Positions 1 through 14,700 of a DNA stretch of 64,000 nt are shown one piece after another. The stretch covers positions 412,501 to 476,500 of the forward strand of contig JACSYO010000928.1 in NCBI GenBank assembly GCA_016806645.1, in the 5' to 3' direction. The stretch's first letter is position 1. Every line of letters starts with the position of its first letter. The translations under genes and the position numbers were made by a program. The notes under the pieces are model-generated. The model did not search any database and was not told where the DNA came from. It worked only from the letters and a program-made list of their open reading frames with translations. Source of the stretch: Ophiodon elongatus. Its lineage: Eukaryota; Chordata; Actinopteri; Perciformes; Hexagrammidae.

Positions 1-1920
1 CTAATTTTTACATAGTGGCTAAACAGTGGAAATACAATTTCCGGGTCCATCACGTGACACCTTGGGGCCCCGAAAGACCTTTTCCCCATATACTTACATT
101 GGGAAAGAGATGTCTGTAACCGAGCAGATAATAATTTTTGAGGTAAATCAACCTCCCAGTATGAAACGCTTGAATAGCGCTTTTTTTAAATCATTAAGTC
201 CCAAAATTTGTAAATTACACTAAACCACCAATTTAAATTATTTAAAATTTCGTCGCTGTGAAATTAGGTTTCGTTTGTTAATTTGGCATGGCTGACGGCT
301 CAAAATAGTACAATACACATGCGTCTCAGCAACTGTTGCCATGGAGAAGCAGTCTGTCAAAGGCGTGAAATGAACAAAGCGCCCCATAGTTGCTTAATTT
401 AACCAAAATTGACAAACTCCAGGTGAATTAATTTAAGCTGCGGATTGTAAAATCTGTTTTCTCAAAAGGTTAGGAAATTTGTAGATAACATTTTAGCTTT
501 GTCCCGTATCGCAGTAATATCAGTGGACCATGGAGCCAGTAAAGTGTGGCTTATCCATGTGCAAACGCACTTCACACCGATAACACAATTAGGTCCATAA
601 TGAAAACACATCAACACAAGACAATAAGACCATTCACCAATATAAACTCACTGCAACTTGAACTCTTCCAAGGACAACAATCGGTACAACTGGATAGCCT
701 GCGCCGAGACTGCTTTCTATTTACCACACCACTACTAGCCAGTGCTGCTCTTCAAGGGTCTTAATGTTTCTCTCAGTACAGTACCATCACTCACTGACTT
801 CGAGAGCAGTAAATCCTAGAGTTGCAGCTCTAGGATCAGCTTTTTGTCTCCATTGCAAAAAGCACTTGTTCCAAGATCACAGTGTGCCCCAAAACAGCAG
901 TGTCTGGATTACTGCAGCGTCCCATACGGGGCTCTGACACAGCACTTTGGAAAGTAGGCCAAGGTGAACAGACACCCATCATGTGCGGTTGCAATTGTAA
1001 AGTCGCATGGTCCAAAAATAGCTAATCAAAATACAAGAGGCACATAAATATGTTTCAGCCTTGCACAAGCTGGTTTCTGAAACTCAGTCTACACTGTGTG
1101 AAGAAATTACATAAGAGTGCAGTCAGGCTTCCACTACCTCTTTGATAATGACTGCAAATCTGCCAAAGCCTAAGTCAACGCAAATTAGCCCATCAGGCAG
1201 AAAGGAAGGGAAAATGGGGGAGGCATTGGAAAATGTTCCTTTGGGAATTCAGCTAATACCTCGGTTTTGGAGCTCGCAGTTTTTCCACAAGGCTGAAGAG
1301 CTTCTTCCTACAAGCCGAGGTCCTAGTGGTTAGAAGTTAACCTGGCCAACACAGTGCTGACAGCAGATAACTTTGAAGGCTAAGAGAAGATTCATCAGGT
1401 CACAAAATCTTTGGGCAAAATTAATTTCCAGATGTTATGTGTGTTCTAGGACTGGTTAACATTCAAAATGTCAAAACTAGTATTAATACAGAATGTTCCT
1501 CTACCAATACACCAAAAATACTTCTTAAAATCTTTAACTTTCCTGAAGATAAAGCATTCAATCGTAAACCAAACTACTTGAAAGCATCACGTCGCAACAC
1601 AAACAGTAAAAATAAGAACTTTTCCAACATATAATACTGTATGTAATTGACACATTTATGGTTAAAGCAGACAATAGATTAAGCATTGAGGTTAAATGCC
1701 AAGTTCCGTGATGTCCGTGGAACGATTTAGAATACAAACCATTAGACAACAAAAGATTTACAGTATGTATTCTGGTTTGGGCATCTTAATATTTTTTTGT
1801 ATTTCAGATAATCAGCTTGTCAACAATGTCTATGTATTAGCTGAACACAATATGTTGCCAGAACAGCTCAAACTTGATGAAGACCGACAAGATGGCAACA
1901 ACCATTTCACATTTGTGGTA

Positions 1921-1921
1921 T

Positions 1922-1960
<39 letters not shown>

Positions 1961-1961
1961 C
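1921..1961. repeat. (TAA)n microsatellite
   Basis: About 13 uninterrupted TAA/AAT units lie inside mprip intron 3. Confidence 0.95.
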
Positions 1962-2422
1962 AGTATTTCATTGCAGTATATATTTTTTTATTTACAGTTT
2001 TCTTTTCCATTCAGCAGTTAATATTTCAAAGCACTGGAGTTTATTTATATAGAGGGGGCATTTTTTGTTGCTTTCTCTTGAGAGAAAACGCAGAGGAGAG
2101 AGCACTAAGCTGATTAGGTGCTGAGGCTGGAGGTAGGCCAGTTCGTGGCTGCTTGAATTTGGCATTTTGGGCCAGGTCCTCAGGAAGCTGGGGTGGGTTA
2201 TTAAAGAGCGAGGGGCTCACCCGACAACAATTAGAAATAAGCCAACATACTTACGTTGCAGGTTATGGGGATTTTACAAGCAAGACTTAAAGATTAAATA
2301 AGGCCCAGAAATGGTTATCGGGCTTCTTGTACTTCTGAGGTATTTTCACTTGCATATCAAATATTTCTATCTACAACTGTCTATACCCTTGCTACTGTAT
2401 TCAAATGAATGATCAACAGACT

Positions 2423-3075
2423 AGGGCTGGAGCGATTCATCAATATAATTAAAAAAAAGAAAAAATAGATAAATTGTAACGTTAAACTGTGTCATTAATT
2501 CGACCATTTTATTTTTTCTGTTCACTTTTTGTATGAGTGAGAAAATGGCTTAGACTGACATAACAGACTGTTAGTATCTGTTAATCATTTCAATTATGTC
2601 CCTTATGCTACACTGATGCAACATACATTTGCCAGTTTTTATCCTGAATGCAACTTACTCCAGTGATGAAATCAATCTGTCATAATCAAGTCAAGTTCTT
2701 GAGTAAAAATACTGAGAATGTAAAAATACAGGGAAAGGGTTGATATGACATAGTGATTAAATTAATCCATGTGTCACAGCAATCGTCTATTTCCGTGTAT
2801 GTACGTTGAGTGCAACGAAAAGAGTTAAATTCCTTGCATGTCTACGCATACATGGCCAATAAAGCCAATTCTGATTTTGATATCGAATACCATATTGAAA
2901 TACAATATTGAAAATATTATCACACAAGTTTTGGATATTCACATTGGGCAATTGCTACATTAAATCGGGAATCCCAAAAAATATCTTTAGAATATTAGAT
3001 AAATTAATAATTAGATTAATCGGAAAAATAATCGTTAGATTAATCGATAATAAATATATTCATTAGGGGCAGAAC
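2423..3075. repeat. patch of degenerate interspersed repeats
   Basis: The patch opens with a GGGCTGGAGCGATTCATC-type sequence and ends with alternating ATTAATCG motifs, which resemble the ends of hAT-type nonautonomous elements common in fish. Between them, 2806-2882 ends in GGCCAATAAAGCCAATTCTGA, the kind of 3' tail seen on fish LINEs. Assignments are from memory of repeat families and are tentative. Confidence 0.3.
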
Positions 3076-5505
3076 TATACCAAAACCAACTCCAAAGTTG
3101 CACTTTCTTCCCGTCTAAAAATATCAAGTATGCAAAGCTCTGACTTTAACAGGTGGTTGGATTGGTAATTCCCAAAGCTGAGGTGAAAGATTAAAGGTTA
3201 TCCAATACACCTGCACCTGTTGCAACTCAGAAAGACATTCAACTGCAGCTGTGGCTACTGCAAGCCATCACACGGCAGCAGTATTAGACTCTTGGTCTCG
3301 GGCCAGGTTACAACTGGACTTCATCCAAGTCAGATGTCGTACTGCAGTGATGTAACGAATCAACCTCAAAAACACACGCAGCTATAGCTTATGGAGCATG
3401 AGAGATTGTGTAGCCAAATGTTATTTAATAACAGACATGACCTCAATATACTGGTGGGTTACAGTGGTGTGCATCAGTGGGTAACTCACAATTTTCACTT
3501 TCAAGTGTCTCCGTGTCCTTACACCCCCACCATCGCACATCCAGACGCCTACCCACCTACCCGACTGTTTTATTAGTGCCCGTCTCAGGGCTGGCTAACC
3601 TCTCACCCTGATGCTTTAAATGAAACCTTTTGTCGGTGTCCTGGTCTAGTGTTTAGAACAAACTGAGCGAGCAGTCAGTCAGGCCAGCCATGTTTGGCTT
3701 TATAGACAAGGGAGGGTTTGGGAGAGAGAAGTTACACAATACAGCTGGCTGCTCTCGTGAACACAAATGATTTATTGGCTAGAGAGAACTGGAATGAAAG
3801 ACAGAGATGCAAGAGAGAGTGGCAAAATAAGAGAAAGTGAGGAGGCGAAAGGAAAGAAAAGTGAATCGGACTGAGTAATGGGAAAGTAAAAGTGGGGACC
3901 ATGCAAGTGGAGTGGACACTGGTTTAGCCAAAGCCTTTCTCTGGATAATGAATAGCTGGAAATCATTAAAAAGAACAAGAAAATGAAGGAGGGTACAAAG
4001 AGAAGGATGGTAAAAGACATCCTGGAAAAAAAGAGCCTTTTAAGGACTACTCAACCCAACATGACAATTGTTTTCACCAAGAAAAAAAGTTAGGAGAGTA
4101 CAAGTTCACCATCAACTGGAATCCTACATCAATAGAAAATTGATACCTTATGAGAAACCATTTGTCATGAGCAATATATTACAATTTTAGTCTGGTGCTG
4201 ATAGACCTAGTGCCCTGTGTTAAATGATCCTGTCCACAGGCTCACGCAACAGTGAACACCAATATAATAATAGACCACAGGGTTGAACACAAGGACCGTC
4301 TCCACTTGCTTCCAGCTTGCATTAGCTAAAGCTCAAAGTTTGAGTAGAACCTTAAAACCAGTGGTTATGTTGTGGAAGGTGCAAAATTATTCATTTCTGA
4401 TATGTTTAGAGGATATATGAGCCTACTTCTTGACGTGTACTGACTTGCACTAATTTGTCTTTATTTCCAGGTCAATAAATGTCAATGAGCGTCGTCCCAT
4501 TTTCAATGAGAGCACTTTCTGCTCATCCAATCAAAGAGGGGCAGCTTGTCCCCCCCGTGTTTGAGACTGCATACTGGAGAACAATGAGTTTTATTGACTG
4601 TAAATTGAATCTAATAAGTCATTTGAAGCCATTATTTTTAGACTCATTAAGTCTTTTGGCTGTGGAACACACACAATAAACACATACATGTAGAACGGAA
4701 GTGACTAAGGGGGAGGTCAGTTGGAAAGCCTGAAACATTAGCACAAGACCAAAACCACAATTAAGTTTAGTTTTAAAATCAGCTGAGGTCTTATTTCAGG
4801 AAAGCTCTCCATGTTTGTCTGTACAGTACACTAATGACACAAATAGCTCTATAAAGACGTTAAAAGTAGCCAAAAGGGTGTAGATTAGTGGTTCACACCA
4901 GGCCAAACTCTGGAGTTTAATGTTCAGAGGGCAGACTTGATCCTGAGCCAGACAGGGTTACTGTACTTCTTAAGGAGTTGAAGTATTCAAACAGTGAACA
5001 AGTGGAGGAGATAAGATTTTTATCTTGCCCACATCCGGAATGATGTAGTGCTAAAGGCCAAAACTGAAGAGCACAGGCAAAGTCAGACGAAAAGGCCAAC
5101 AGAAAGCCAGATTGGTCATAGATCAAGAGAAAATACAACCTAGCCTGTCGTCCATGAGACCTTTCATTGTATTCAGCTAAATCATACCCTCCTGGTAACG
5201 GTAAACCTGTGTCTCTTCAGAAAACAAAGCACTCGGGTTGGAAAGTGGACCCGCATGTTGGGTCACTTGGGAGGACAGCAAGCCCCTTGATTAGCGATCA
5301 ATGTGAGCTGGATATACGATGTCTTCACGGACTACCAAATTGCCTCTGGCCTGATATCTGGAGAAGCTGCAGTCGAGTTGGTCGTGTCCGTGTCAGGTCA
5401 ATCATCTCTCATGAGAACAGAGCCAGGTAGCCTTCTCGGCTTGGATCTGACAGGGAGACTGTGGCTGAAATACATGGCGCTTGGTTTGGGTAGACAATAC
5501 TAGGC

Positions 5506-6562
5506 CTGCACAATATGAGGAAAATCTGCGATGTGCAATAACATTGTTCAATATTGCGATGAAGATATGACTTGCGATAAATAAACAAATATTGAAATGT
5601 GCATATTAGCCACACATTTCCCATGTAGGCCTGCTTCTCTCTATTTTCAGAACGCAACTAAATGTTGTTTCTACAGCAGCAACAGCAATATTTACAAAAG
5701 CAAAAGTCACTACATAAACTCTATAACATCACACTGTAAACCAAATGTCAATAAAAGAAATAATATTCCTGAGTGAAGTTTATAAAGAATGAAGAACACA
5801 GACATTAGTCATTATGAGTCATTCATCCTGTCCTCAGTCCTCCAGTGATGTCAATCACCGCCTGCAGGTACCCCTGGTAGAGGGAGGAGGGGCTGCTTTG
5901 TCTCAGCCAGCAGCTGAGTTTACAAGAATTTGCCAAATTTTAAAGACGGGTGGCAAACTAAGCGAAAAAGTTAGACAACATTATAGACTGGTATGTTTTT
6001 CTAGCTTGTGTAGCCGAGGGGTTATATTGTGCCGATACTTAATGAGGGTTATAAAATAATAACACTGAGGCTCACTAGTCTGCACCAAGACGGCAAGAAC
6101 TTTATTACTCCAGGCTTGTCAACAACAGCGCGTCACCGCTTCCCTCCATCCGTTCCACAATAAAAATCCTCGGACAAATACACTGCAACACTACTTACTA
6201 GAGGGAACTGAAAGTCATTCAGAGCCTTCACTAAAGAGACAACTCAACAAAACAGCAAACGCTTGTTTGCAACTACTCGGTATTGGTCGAGCTAGAGCGC
6301 TGTGCTTATGTAAACATAGCGCCGGTGGATGAGACGGTGTGGACAAAGCAGGATAAAATATCACTTCTGTAATATCTATGTCATGTTTATGCTTGTTGAA
6401 CAGCTGTATTTATAAACGATTGACTTTATACTTGAGATGGTTTTATTGCAATTACTTACAGTAACAAGCGTAGCGGTTGTCAACTCGAGTAACAGTTCAT
6501 CTTTAATTGACCTGGTTCACTTCACTGTCTCCACCGCAGCCTCTATAATCTGCAGCTCACTG

Positions 6563-6624
<62 letters not shown>

Positions 6625-6660
6625 TGATTTTTGCATGTCATATCGCTCTGACGATTAAAA
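5506..6660. repeat. probable nonautonomous DNA transposon remnant
   Basis: The left part (5506-5590) carries repeated TGCGAT/ATTGCGATGA motifs and the right end (6630-6660) has a related ATATCGCTCTGACGATTAAAATAGG sequence. The paired motifs and a TACTAG/CACTAG context at both ends suggest a degraded element with inverted ends. A (TG)n tract has expanded inside it. No transposase reading frame is visible. Boundaries are approximate. Confidence 0.35.
6566..6623. repeat. (TG)n microsatellite
   Basis: About 29 TG units without interruption, within mprip intron 3. Confidence 0.95.
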
Positions 6661-8668
6661 TAGGATTTACCGGTCAGCACTAGACAAGACCTTGCCAAGA
6701 TGCCTTGACATTAGGGATGCCGTGTTGAGGACATTTTCCCACTGGTTGATAAACTTGTGAGAACATCAGTGTTGCCAGTCACACCTGACATTTGACAAGA
6801 AAAAGATATTCAACGATGACGCTCGCATTTGTTGATGCACATTCGACTCCGATTGGTTGTTCGTGCCACCTGCACAGTGGTTTCTAAAACTGGAGAGGAA
6901 AAAGGCCCTGTGTGTTGCACCCTCATTGTGGTCAGCCTCCCTCAGCCAACAGCTTGGGAATTCCTGGGATAAAACATTCCCTATTTCTGTATACGAAAAC
7001 AAAGGGAACGTCCCTCGATAAATATAGTAAACTGGGCGACAGTTTTTTGGGATGTGGGGTTGAGTGGCAGTTACAGTGTTGTAGACCCTGATGATTACAA
7101 GCTGTAGGAATGGCTGTTCCCATGGTTTTGTGGCTTTGTGCAATGGGAACAGTGACCCCACTGTAATCCATGGCTGTTTACATTCCAGCAGATCAGTTCC
7201 TACTGGAACCATGGGGAAGGAAGGGCAGGGGTTAAAGAAGACTCTCACGCACCATATCTCTACAAAACCAACACACACCTCACACAGGACCCACACTTTG
7301 TAAACAACCCACAATGATCCAATATAGAGGGCTTACACCGTCTTATCAACACGAGCTGTGACCGACATTGCATTTATTCTTTACCCTTTTCCTTCTAAAT
7401 CATCTGCTTCTCTCTCTCCAATCCTAAATCATCTATCGATCCATATTATACTGTAACACAAACTTGTGTTTTAACTTGCCTCTCCACTCTGTTTCCCATG
7501 CCTTGCTGTGAGTGGACGACTGGAGCTCCCCTATAAGTATCGCTAATTTGATGGGGCGGGGTCGTCAGCCTCCACTTATTCTCTCTCTGCATAGAGAGCC
7601 TGAAGGCAACAACACAGCTCAGAGGCCCTGCCCACTCATCCATTCCCTAGAAAGCTATCCTCATTCCCAAACCAACAAAAGCTCCTCAAAATTGGTTAAA
7701 AATAGCCCTAAACTTCATGTTTCAGGGGGCTAGAGAAGGGAGAGAATTTATGCATGTTTCAGCATGTCAAAATGTCTTACGAGTTCGAGGGCAAACCTTG
7801 CTCAGCGGTTCTATATGCGTGTGTCTGAAAGATTCAGGATAGAGGCAACAGAATAGTGTACCTAAGGTTAAAAGAATGCACAAATGTGCGGGAAATGGAG
7901 GGAAGTTTGTCGAAACTCTCTCAGTTCTTGGACTGTGCTGTGGGGAAGGGGTCCACTATTTCAATTCCAGTAAACACCGGAAATTAATTGAGTTAAGATG
8001 AAATGAGAATGACTTCAACGGCTGAAATGTCACGAGAACATCATGTTCTCCTTGGAATAACTAGGGATATGGCTGGGGTGCAGACAGTCAACTGCAGGCA
8101 ATACAGTCTAAAGGCGAATGCCATTCAAGAGACTCTGAATGGGCCTTTTGTGCAGTGCAACTCAATAGGTAGACTCATCTTATTTGCAGGTATACTGTGC
8201 ATGTTCAATCGGGAAGGAAATGCATGAATTAGTATCAGAACACAAAAAGGTGCAAAGTCTTTTCCAATGGCCTCCAATCAGAGTGAGGAAATATTGTAAA
8301 CAGTGCACCATCAACAGTCATAAAAGAGTTTCAGTGCAAAACATTGTAAAAAAAAAAAAAAGAAAAGAATACTGAGGCTACGATTCAGTGTGAGGTCAGA
8401 GACCACAAGAAAGATTGAGACATTGCAAAGAAAAATATTTCCTTTCAAGATCATATGATGAGGGTTGTGCGAGTGTGTCAGCAGGGAGAGGTCACGATTA
8501 GGTCAATGGGAGATGGGTGTTGTGTGGGATATTTAGAACCACGTAGCAAAGCAGTTGTTAGAGTGTGGGTGTTGATCATTTTAACTTGCACTGATGTCAT
8601 TAAAGTGGCTTTGTTGAGCTGGAGAGTTCTTTACACCCACATACCTGCCCTCAGCATGAGGCGATAAT

Positions 8669-8672
<4 letters not shown>

Positions 8673-8705
<33 letters not shown>
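8673..8705. repeat. (TG)n microsatellite
   Basis: About 16 TG units, within mprip intron 3. Confidence 0.95.
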
Positions 8706-8707
<2 letters not shown>

Positions 8708-11700
8708 TTCTCACATCACTTAAACAACTTGAACAGCTTATTCACACGGTCGCGTTTGGATGGCCTCTGTTCACGTTGTTCATTTTTCTTTACCTCACAC
8801 CTAAATGATTATAAGACAACTTTTCTCTCAACAGTGTTAACTCAAGGCGGCTGAAGCCGAGGGTTTCTCAAACCTTGTAACACCTGTTCCCGATACAGAC
8901 TCTGCAGTCAGCAGTCCCAGGTGCATTCAGTCACACACAAAACACAGCACAAACTACAACTCCGTCCGATGCAGCTTTGCACATTAGTTTCTATGCAGTG
9001 TCTGGTGGGTTTTTTTTCTACAGTTAAACCTGCTGTAGAAAGGCTTGCTCACCATATGACTAGAGACAACCTCAGCCCACACACTCATGCTTTGCTTCCA
9101 GAGGGTTCTGTCCTGTATCCCTTCAGTCGGGACAGAGACAGCCAGAGCTCTCCACAAAACAGAGAATAACTCTCTCCCATGTTACACATGCCATGGTAGA
9201 CGGTTGCTGGACAAAGGGACAAAACATGTTGCCTTGGCAACGCTCCCCTGAAACAACTGCGTTGGCTTGCTCTGGGAAAATCTAGCTTGTACATTCAGCG
9301 AATACTGGAGACTGGATTGACAGTGTGGGCTTTGCGAGTGCATTTATCTCATTTCCATGTTTACAGCTAATAAAATGTAAAGTGCTAAAATCCAGTCTTG
9401 GACAAACAATTTCCACTCCCTTCTTTGACGGCCTATGCCAAAAGAGATCGCTGAAAGCTGCACTAACACATTAGCCTTGCATGGCAGCACATGTTCTATG
9501 CTGGCCAACATTTTCAGCTATTCACCCTCTCCATCCTTCCAATCAGAACACTTTTACTCTTTATCCTGCTCATACTGAAGCTGCATTTTCTTCTTTTTAC
9601 CACTTGTCTCTTGAACATAACGGCCCCTCAAAGCCACAGCTGCTCTAAGCATAACATGATGGCGGTGGTGCGTCGTGTTGAGTGTTCACTGTAGGTGGGC
9701 AACCCCAAATCGATGGCTTCAAAAACTGTGATCTCTCCCAGGCCTTCGCTAACCCATTCCTTTCCCCCAGAGCTGTGCCACATCCTGCAGGTTGGGACCG
9801 CAGCCCATCTGGGTTTGGTTAGAGCCAAGACACGAGAGTCATAAAACTAGGCTGAGAGGAAAACAGAGGGGCACCTCCTCATATACAACCCCAACCAGTG
9901 CTCTCAGATGGGGGCTCTGATGTGGTCTGGAGCAACGTTATACTGGAGAAAGCTGGCAGTCTTTAGATTTGACCTGATGTCGTTAACAATACAGCATTCA
10001 AACTGATCATACTGTCAGTCTCTTTCTTGTATTTAATATTGATTGTAGCAATCTGAAACATTTTGACCACATGTTATATGCATACTACTGCATACTTCAT
10101 AGCCGTGTATCAAATTTCAAAACCATACTTCTCAGCCAGTTTGGGCAAATAACCTAGTGGTGCAATAACGTATTGCCTTTTGGCGTCACTGCACAAACAA
10201 AATGTTGCCATAATGGCTAAGCTCAGATCACTTTTAAAAAGACAAAACTATACTAGCTACTTGGATTTGAGCAACAGTAAGAAATTATAATAAATACAAT
10301 CAGTCACACACTCAAACTCCTCTGGTGTTATTAATATTTATTGCATATTCAGACCACGTTTTGGCACTAAATGCATTTTACGTCATTACTTTTACTCTCT
10401 ATAAAAGGGAATTAAACTGCATTTTATGAAATCCTACAATGCCACTCAGACACTAATCTGACCTGATGTTCAAACAGTCCAAATAATAATTGCACCTCTT
10501 AGTCCACCGAAAACAAGGGCCACGAAAGCCAATTAGCCAAGTTTGTGCAGCTGTTTATTCAACACGTAACAATTATTCTAATGAGTTTGGTGTGACAAGT
10601 GAGGTTCTATATTTAGTGTCACTTGATATTTCCAGCTCCAGACCCTTGCTGCCCCACTCTCCTTTTGATCCTTCATTCAGAGCGCAGATGAAAAGATGAA
10701 GAGTGACATCCAGAGAGAACGATGAATGGAAGGAGCACATCCGCCTCTTTTCCTTTGTCTCTTCCAGAATACACACAAACACAATTTATTGAATAGAGTT
10801 CGACATTTAGGCCAAACTTTTTTGGCATGTTTAGTACAATGAAAACCTTGGTTTGAGAAAAAATAAAAAAAAATAAATAAAAAAACGTGGACGCTCTATG
10901 CAAATAGTAGCCTTTCCACTCAACATGTAGCAGATTTCTATAGGGGGAAAAAAAAAATGACCCTGAAGGGCACAGTAAAAAGGAGAAGAGAAAATAATTC
11001 TACACAGCACCCTAGCTCCTGTTGCTTCTATTACATAAACCCTCTCAGCGTATCTCTCCTCTGCCAGAGAATGCCACATACAGTATGAAAGGGTCAAAAG
11101 CAACAAAGCATGTGCTGTTTCAACTACTTCTGCTTTCACCTCTTTTCAAAGCACATCCACGTTTAGAAAAAAAGTGTAGTGTGCTGCTTCGGGTCAATCA
11201 ATATTCAGCGTGCCTACGTGCTGCAGCACATATAGAACCCACAAACTATAGCATTCAAACCAGTGACCTACAAACACAAACTCAAGAGACACAGGCAGTC
11301 TACATTGTAATAGTAGAATTACTGATAGATATTCAACAGCTGACACCAATGCAGATCACTAAAGACATTAGTCTTCCTGGCATGGAGTGGTTTTTAAAAC
11401 ATTGTGTTTTTTATTTTCAGAACAGGAAGGTATCACGGGGCTCTTGCACAATAAGTGCTTTAGCCACTAAAACAAACACAGACAGCTCGGCACATGACTT
11501 TTATCGTTATTATTATCAACACCATAGGCTTTCACAGAGCAACTCAATTTATAAACAAAAATTAACAAGTATAAAATCCGCCATCAGCCTCTCTGCTGGA
11601 GTCAAAAATTACTTAACACTCTGTCATGGGATGTATATTATAGTAAATCAAGCAACAGTAAAACCTACTATAAATAATGAAATAGTGCTCAGGAGCTTCA

Positions 11701-11771
11701 TTTAATTCAACTCAGAACAGAGCAAACCCTTTATTTGAAATTTTTATTAAAAGAAAAAAGCTTTCACTCAC

Positions 11772-14700
11772 CATTTCATCCAGAGCATAGCGAAGTAAGC
11801 CGTGCTCATAAAGAATGAAGAACCTCCTCTGCCATTTCTGAAAAAAAAAAAAAAGAAGGAATTTTTTAATTACTGACATGGTAACATCATAGATATCTTA
11901 ACAATCCCAGAAGTGAGCCTCATCAGCATTTTGTAAAAGGATAAAGCAACATGTGAAAAATATTGGGTTTTTAAAGCTGTATTGTATTTTACATGAGCCA
12001 CTTTTACCTATGACAGTTTAACAAATCAGCTGCTGTTACAAGTATAAACAGATATTAAGTTTATAAAGGCAGATCGTTTTACTGGATCTGTAAATTAATC
12101 TGTACATGTTGCAATTGAAACCTTGAATCTTGGCCATGAGACTGAACTGAGCAAGCTTTTGGAAACAGCTGCCATGCAGTGGCATCCCAGTCCTCGGCAC
12201 ACTTTCTACTACGTCACAACTTCATAAGGGTATCAGATTGCTGGAAATCAGATCGCTTCTCTTCGTAAATAAATACAGGAAGAAAAAGAAGACAGGACAC
12301 TAAACACAAATAGTTAAAACCCCTGTTTTTTTTAAGTCACAGCTGAATGAATCTGTCTTCCAGGATATAAATGTAAACTGCACATAACCTTAAAAAGATT
12401 ATATCTGACAGTTTCACGTCAGTTCACAATGTTAATAGATCCCAGCCTACTGGGGAAGGTGAAGCCTATCATATTTTTAAAAAGGGAGGATTTTATCTTT
12501 TGATTACATTGTTAACTCTGCCCATATTTGTGCAAATGATATGGTGACAGTTTGCATTGATCTTATTTACTCATTGGCTTGATGCCCCCCTCCTTCCTAA
12601 ATGCACCGTTTTGTCTCAGTCTTAAATATCCTGGGCTCCAATTCCAACTGAGCCCAATCCATGAAATATTGAGAGGTGTTTTGTAGCCTAAAAGGCATTG
12701 GAAGGTCTCACAGTGCTGATAAGCTTCACAGTTGATGTTAATGGGACACTGCAGTCCTATCCATTAAAAAAGGTGATAGATATGCGGCTTACAGTGTTGT
12801 TGTTGGACAAAATACAGCCGCAGACCAGCATCCTGTCAGACTAAAGTGGTCCTAAAACATGACTCATCCAACAAGTCAGCTCTTTTTTCTCTGTTATCTG
12901 TTTGTTGGTCAGTCGAAACCTGACCAACCTGCTCACCTCAGCACTACAGGCCACCAATTATACATCGGCGGTGAAAAGCTGATCGTAATAATAGGCCGAA
13001 CACATCAGCGATTATGTCAAAGCAGCAGCAGCAGTCTGTTGACAGTAGTTGAGTTGAAGGATCCAGAGGTGCTTTTCCCAAAACCCATATGGAAGCCATC
13101 AGTGTGGCTGTGAGAACTGGGACTTTTCCTTCTCCTCCCCCACATTCTCTCTACTCCTCTTTGGGATGTACCACCACAGTATAATCTGAGAGCTGATAAA
13201 GGAAGCGGGGCAGCAGAGAAAGTCTCCCATTACATGATGTTGGGGGAGCAGGACTCGTGAAATAAAGTCAATATTAGGCTCATTATTGCTGGAGAATGAG
13301 ACTTCTTCTGATAGAGGGCCAAGCCTCCCACAGGAAGCTGCTGAATCCATGAAACAGCTACAGGAGCCACAATAACCAGCCCTCCTGTTTGTCAGATGTC
13401 ACATGAGGAACTAAATTAAAAAAGGAAAGGCTAGCTTCTCAACTTACTAGCTGCCCTAATGTACTGAACTTTAGCCATCTCGTAGTCAAAGCTGTCAAAC
13501 ACAAAATCACAGGCGCTGCACATATTGGCTCTTGGTATGAGCAGAAGCTACAGACAATGGGTCAAATAAAGTTGTTCCCTTTGAAAAAAATAAAAATAAA
13601 ATACCCTTTTTGTTTTCATGAAGCTCCACCAAATGTCTATTAATAGGAAGTCAAAAATAGCTGAAGAGACAAAGCTATGCTCTGTTCTGAACATAAACAA
13701 GTTCAAGTCCATCAAAGGAAACACTTACCCGAGATCTGTGTAAGGGATTGTCAAAATTTGTCCCCTCTGGTGCCAGTAGCAACCATCCTCCATATATAGG
13801 CTTTGCCTGGTGAAGGAAAGCACAATAACAGTCTTGAAAGAAAACACATTAAGAGGCACATTAACTAATCGATGAACAGTTCAATTGTGCACATTTGAAT
13901 TCACTGGAGATGTAACTGTGAAGGCAAGTCCCTATAGTTTAAAATTGCATCCCAATATCAGACAAGATTACAGGGACACAACCCCGGGAAGGTGTGCATT
14001 AGTCACTTGCTGCCTTGAGTGGACTGCAGGCTACATTCTCCAGCTGGCTGTATTCCAGAGCACCATGCTGCCCTGGGAAAAAAAAGGAAAGGCTAACACA
14101 CATGATTTTCCCTCTGATCCTCTAAGTGGGTGGAGGGGGCAGCAAGAGGCAGAAGTTAGCAAGAAAAACAGTGGAAGAGAAATAGGCGAGAGAAGCAGCA
14201 CAGAGCCCGAGAGCTTTTGTGGCTCCAGATTTGCAATTCAAACTTGTACTGAGAAATGCAAGTTGGCCCGGCAGGCTTTCTTTAATCGTTCTGGTACGTA
14301 CTTGAACTCTAGCCATACTAGTAGTCAGCATGTTTGCTGAGCCAGAAAAAAAAAAAAAAAAAAAAGGTTCTGCATAACCACTGCAAGGTTGTGTGTACAG
14401 TAGCGCACATTTCACTAAATATGTTTACACTCTTACCTACACGTCAAGAGCTTAACAAATTAAGTCCCTTGCGTAATCCAACAGCATTCTCAAGTCTGTG
14501 GCACAACAGCCAACAAATCAAGTCAAAAAGCACTGACATTTAAAGCCGCCTGCCACTTCCATGTCTCTATATCAGTGGTTTTGATTACAGTCATAACTTC
14601 ATCCCACGTAGTGCCAAATATAATCCACGAAAATCTTGTTTCGCTTTGATTACAGGAGGTACAGCACATTTCTCAGCACAGTGATTTTGTAAACAAAACG

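Larger units (their letters stand above)
1..11771. other. mprip intron 3 (left part), no exon recognised
   Basis: This stretch lies downstream of mprip coding exon 3 on the minus strand, so it is intron 3 running off the left edge. I looked for the expected next exon, which continues the PH domain, and did not find it. Open frames here are short and have no recognisable domain. The contents I can name are simple repeats and degenerate interspersed repeats listed separately. The 227-codon open frame at 11022-11705 (+) resembles no family I know and lies in AT-rich intronic sequence. Confidence 0.6.

Noticed and set aside
6766..7314. 182-codon open frame on the minus strand in mprip intron 3
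   Set aside because: No similarity to any family I know, no splice context, and several competing frames cover the same bases.
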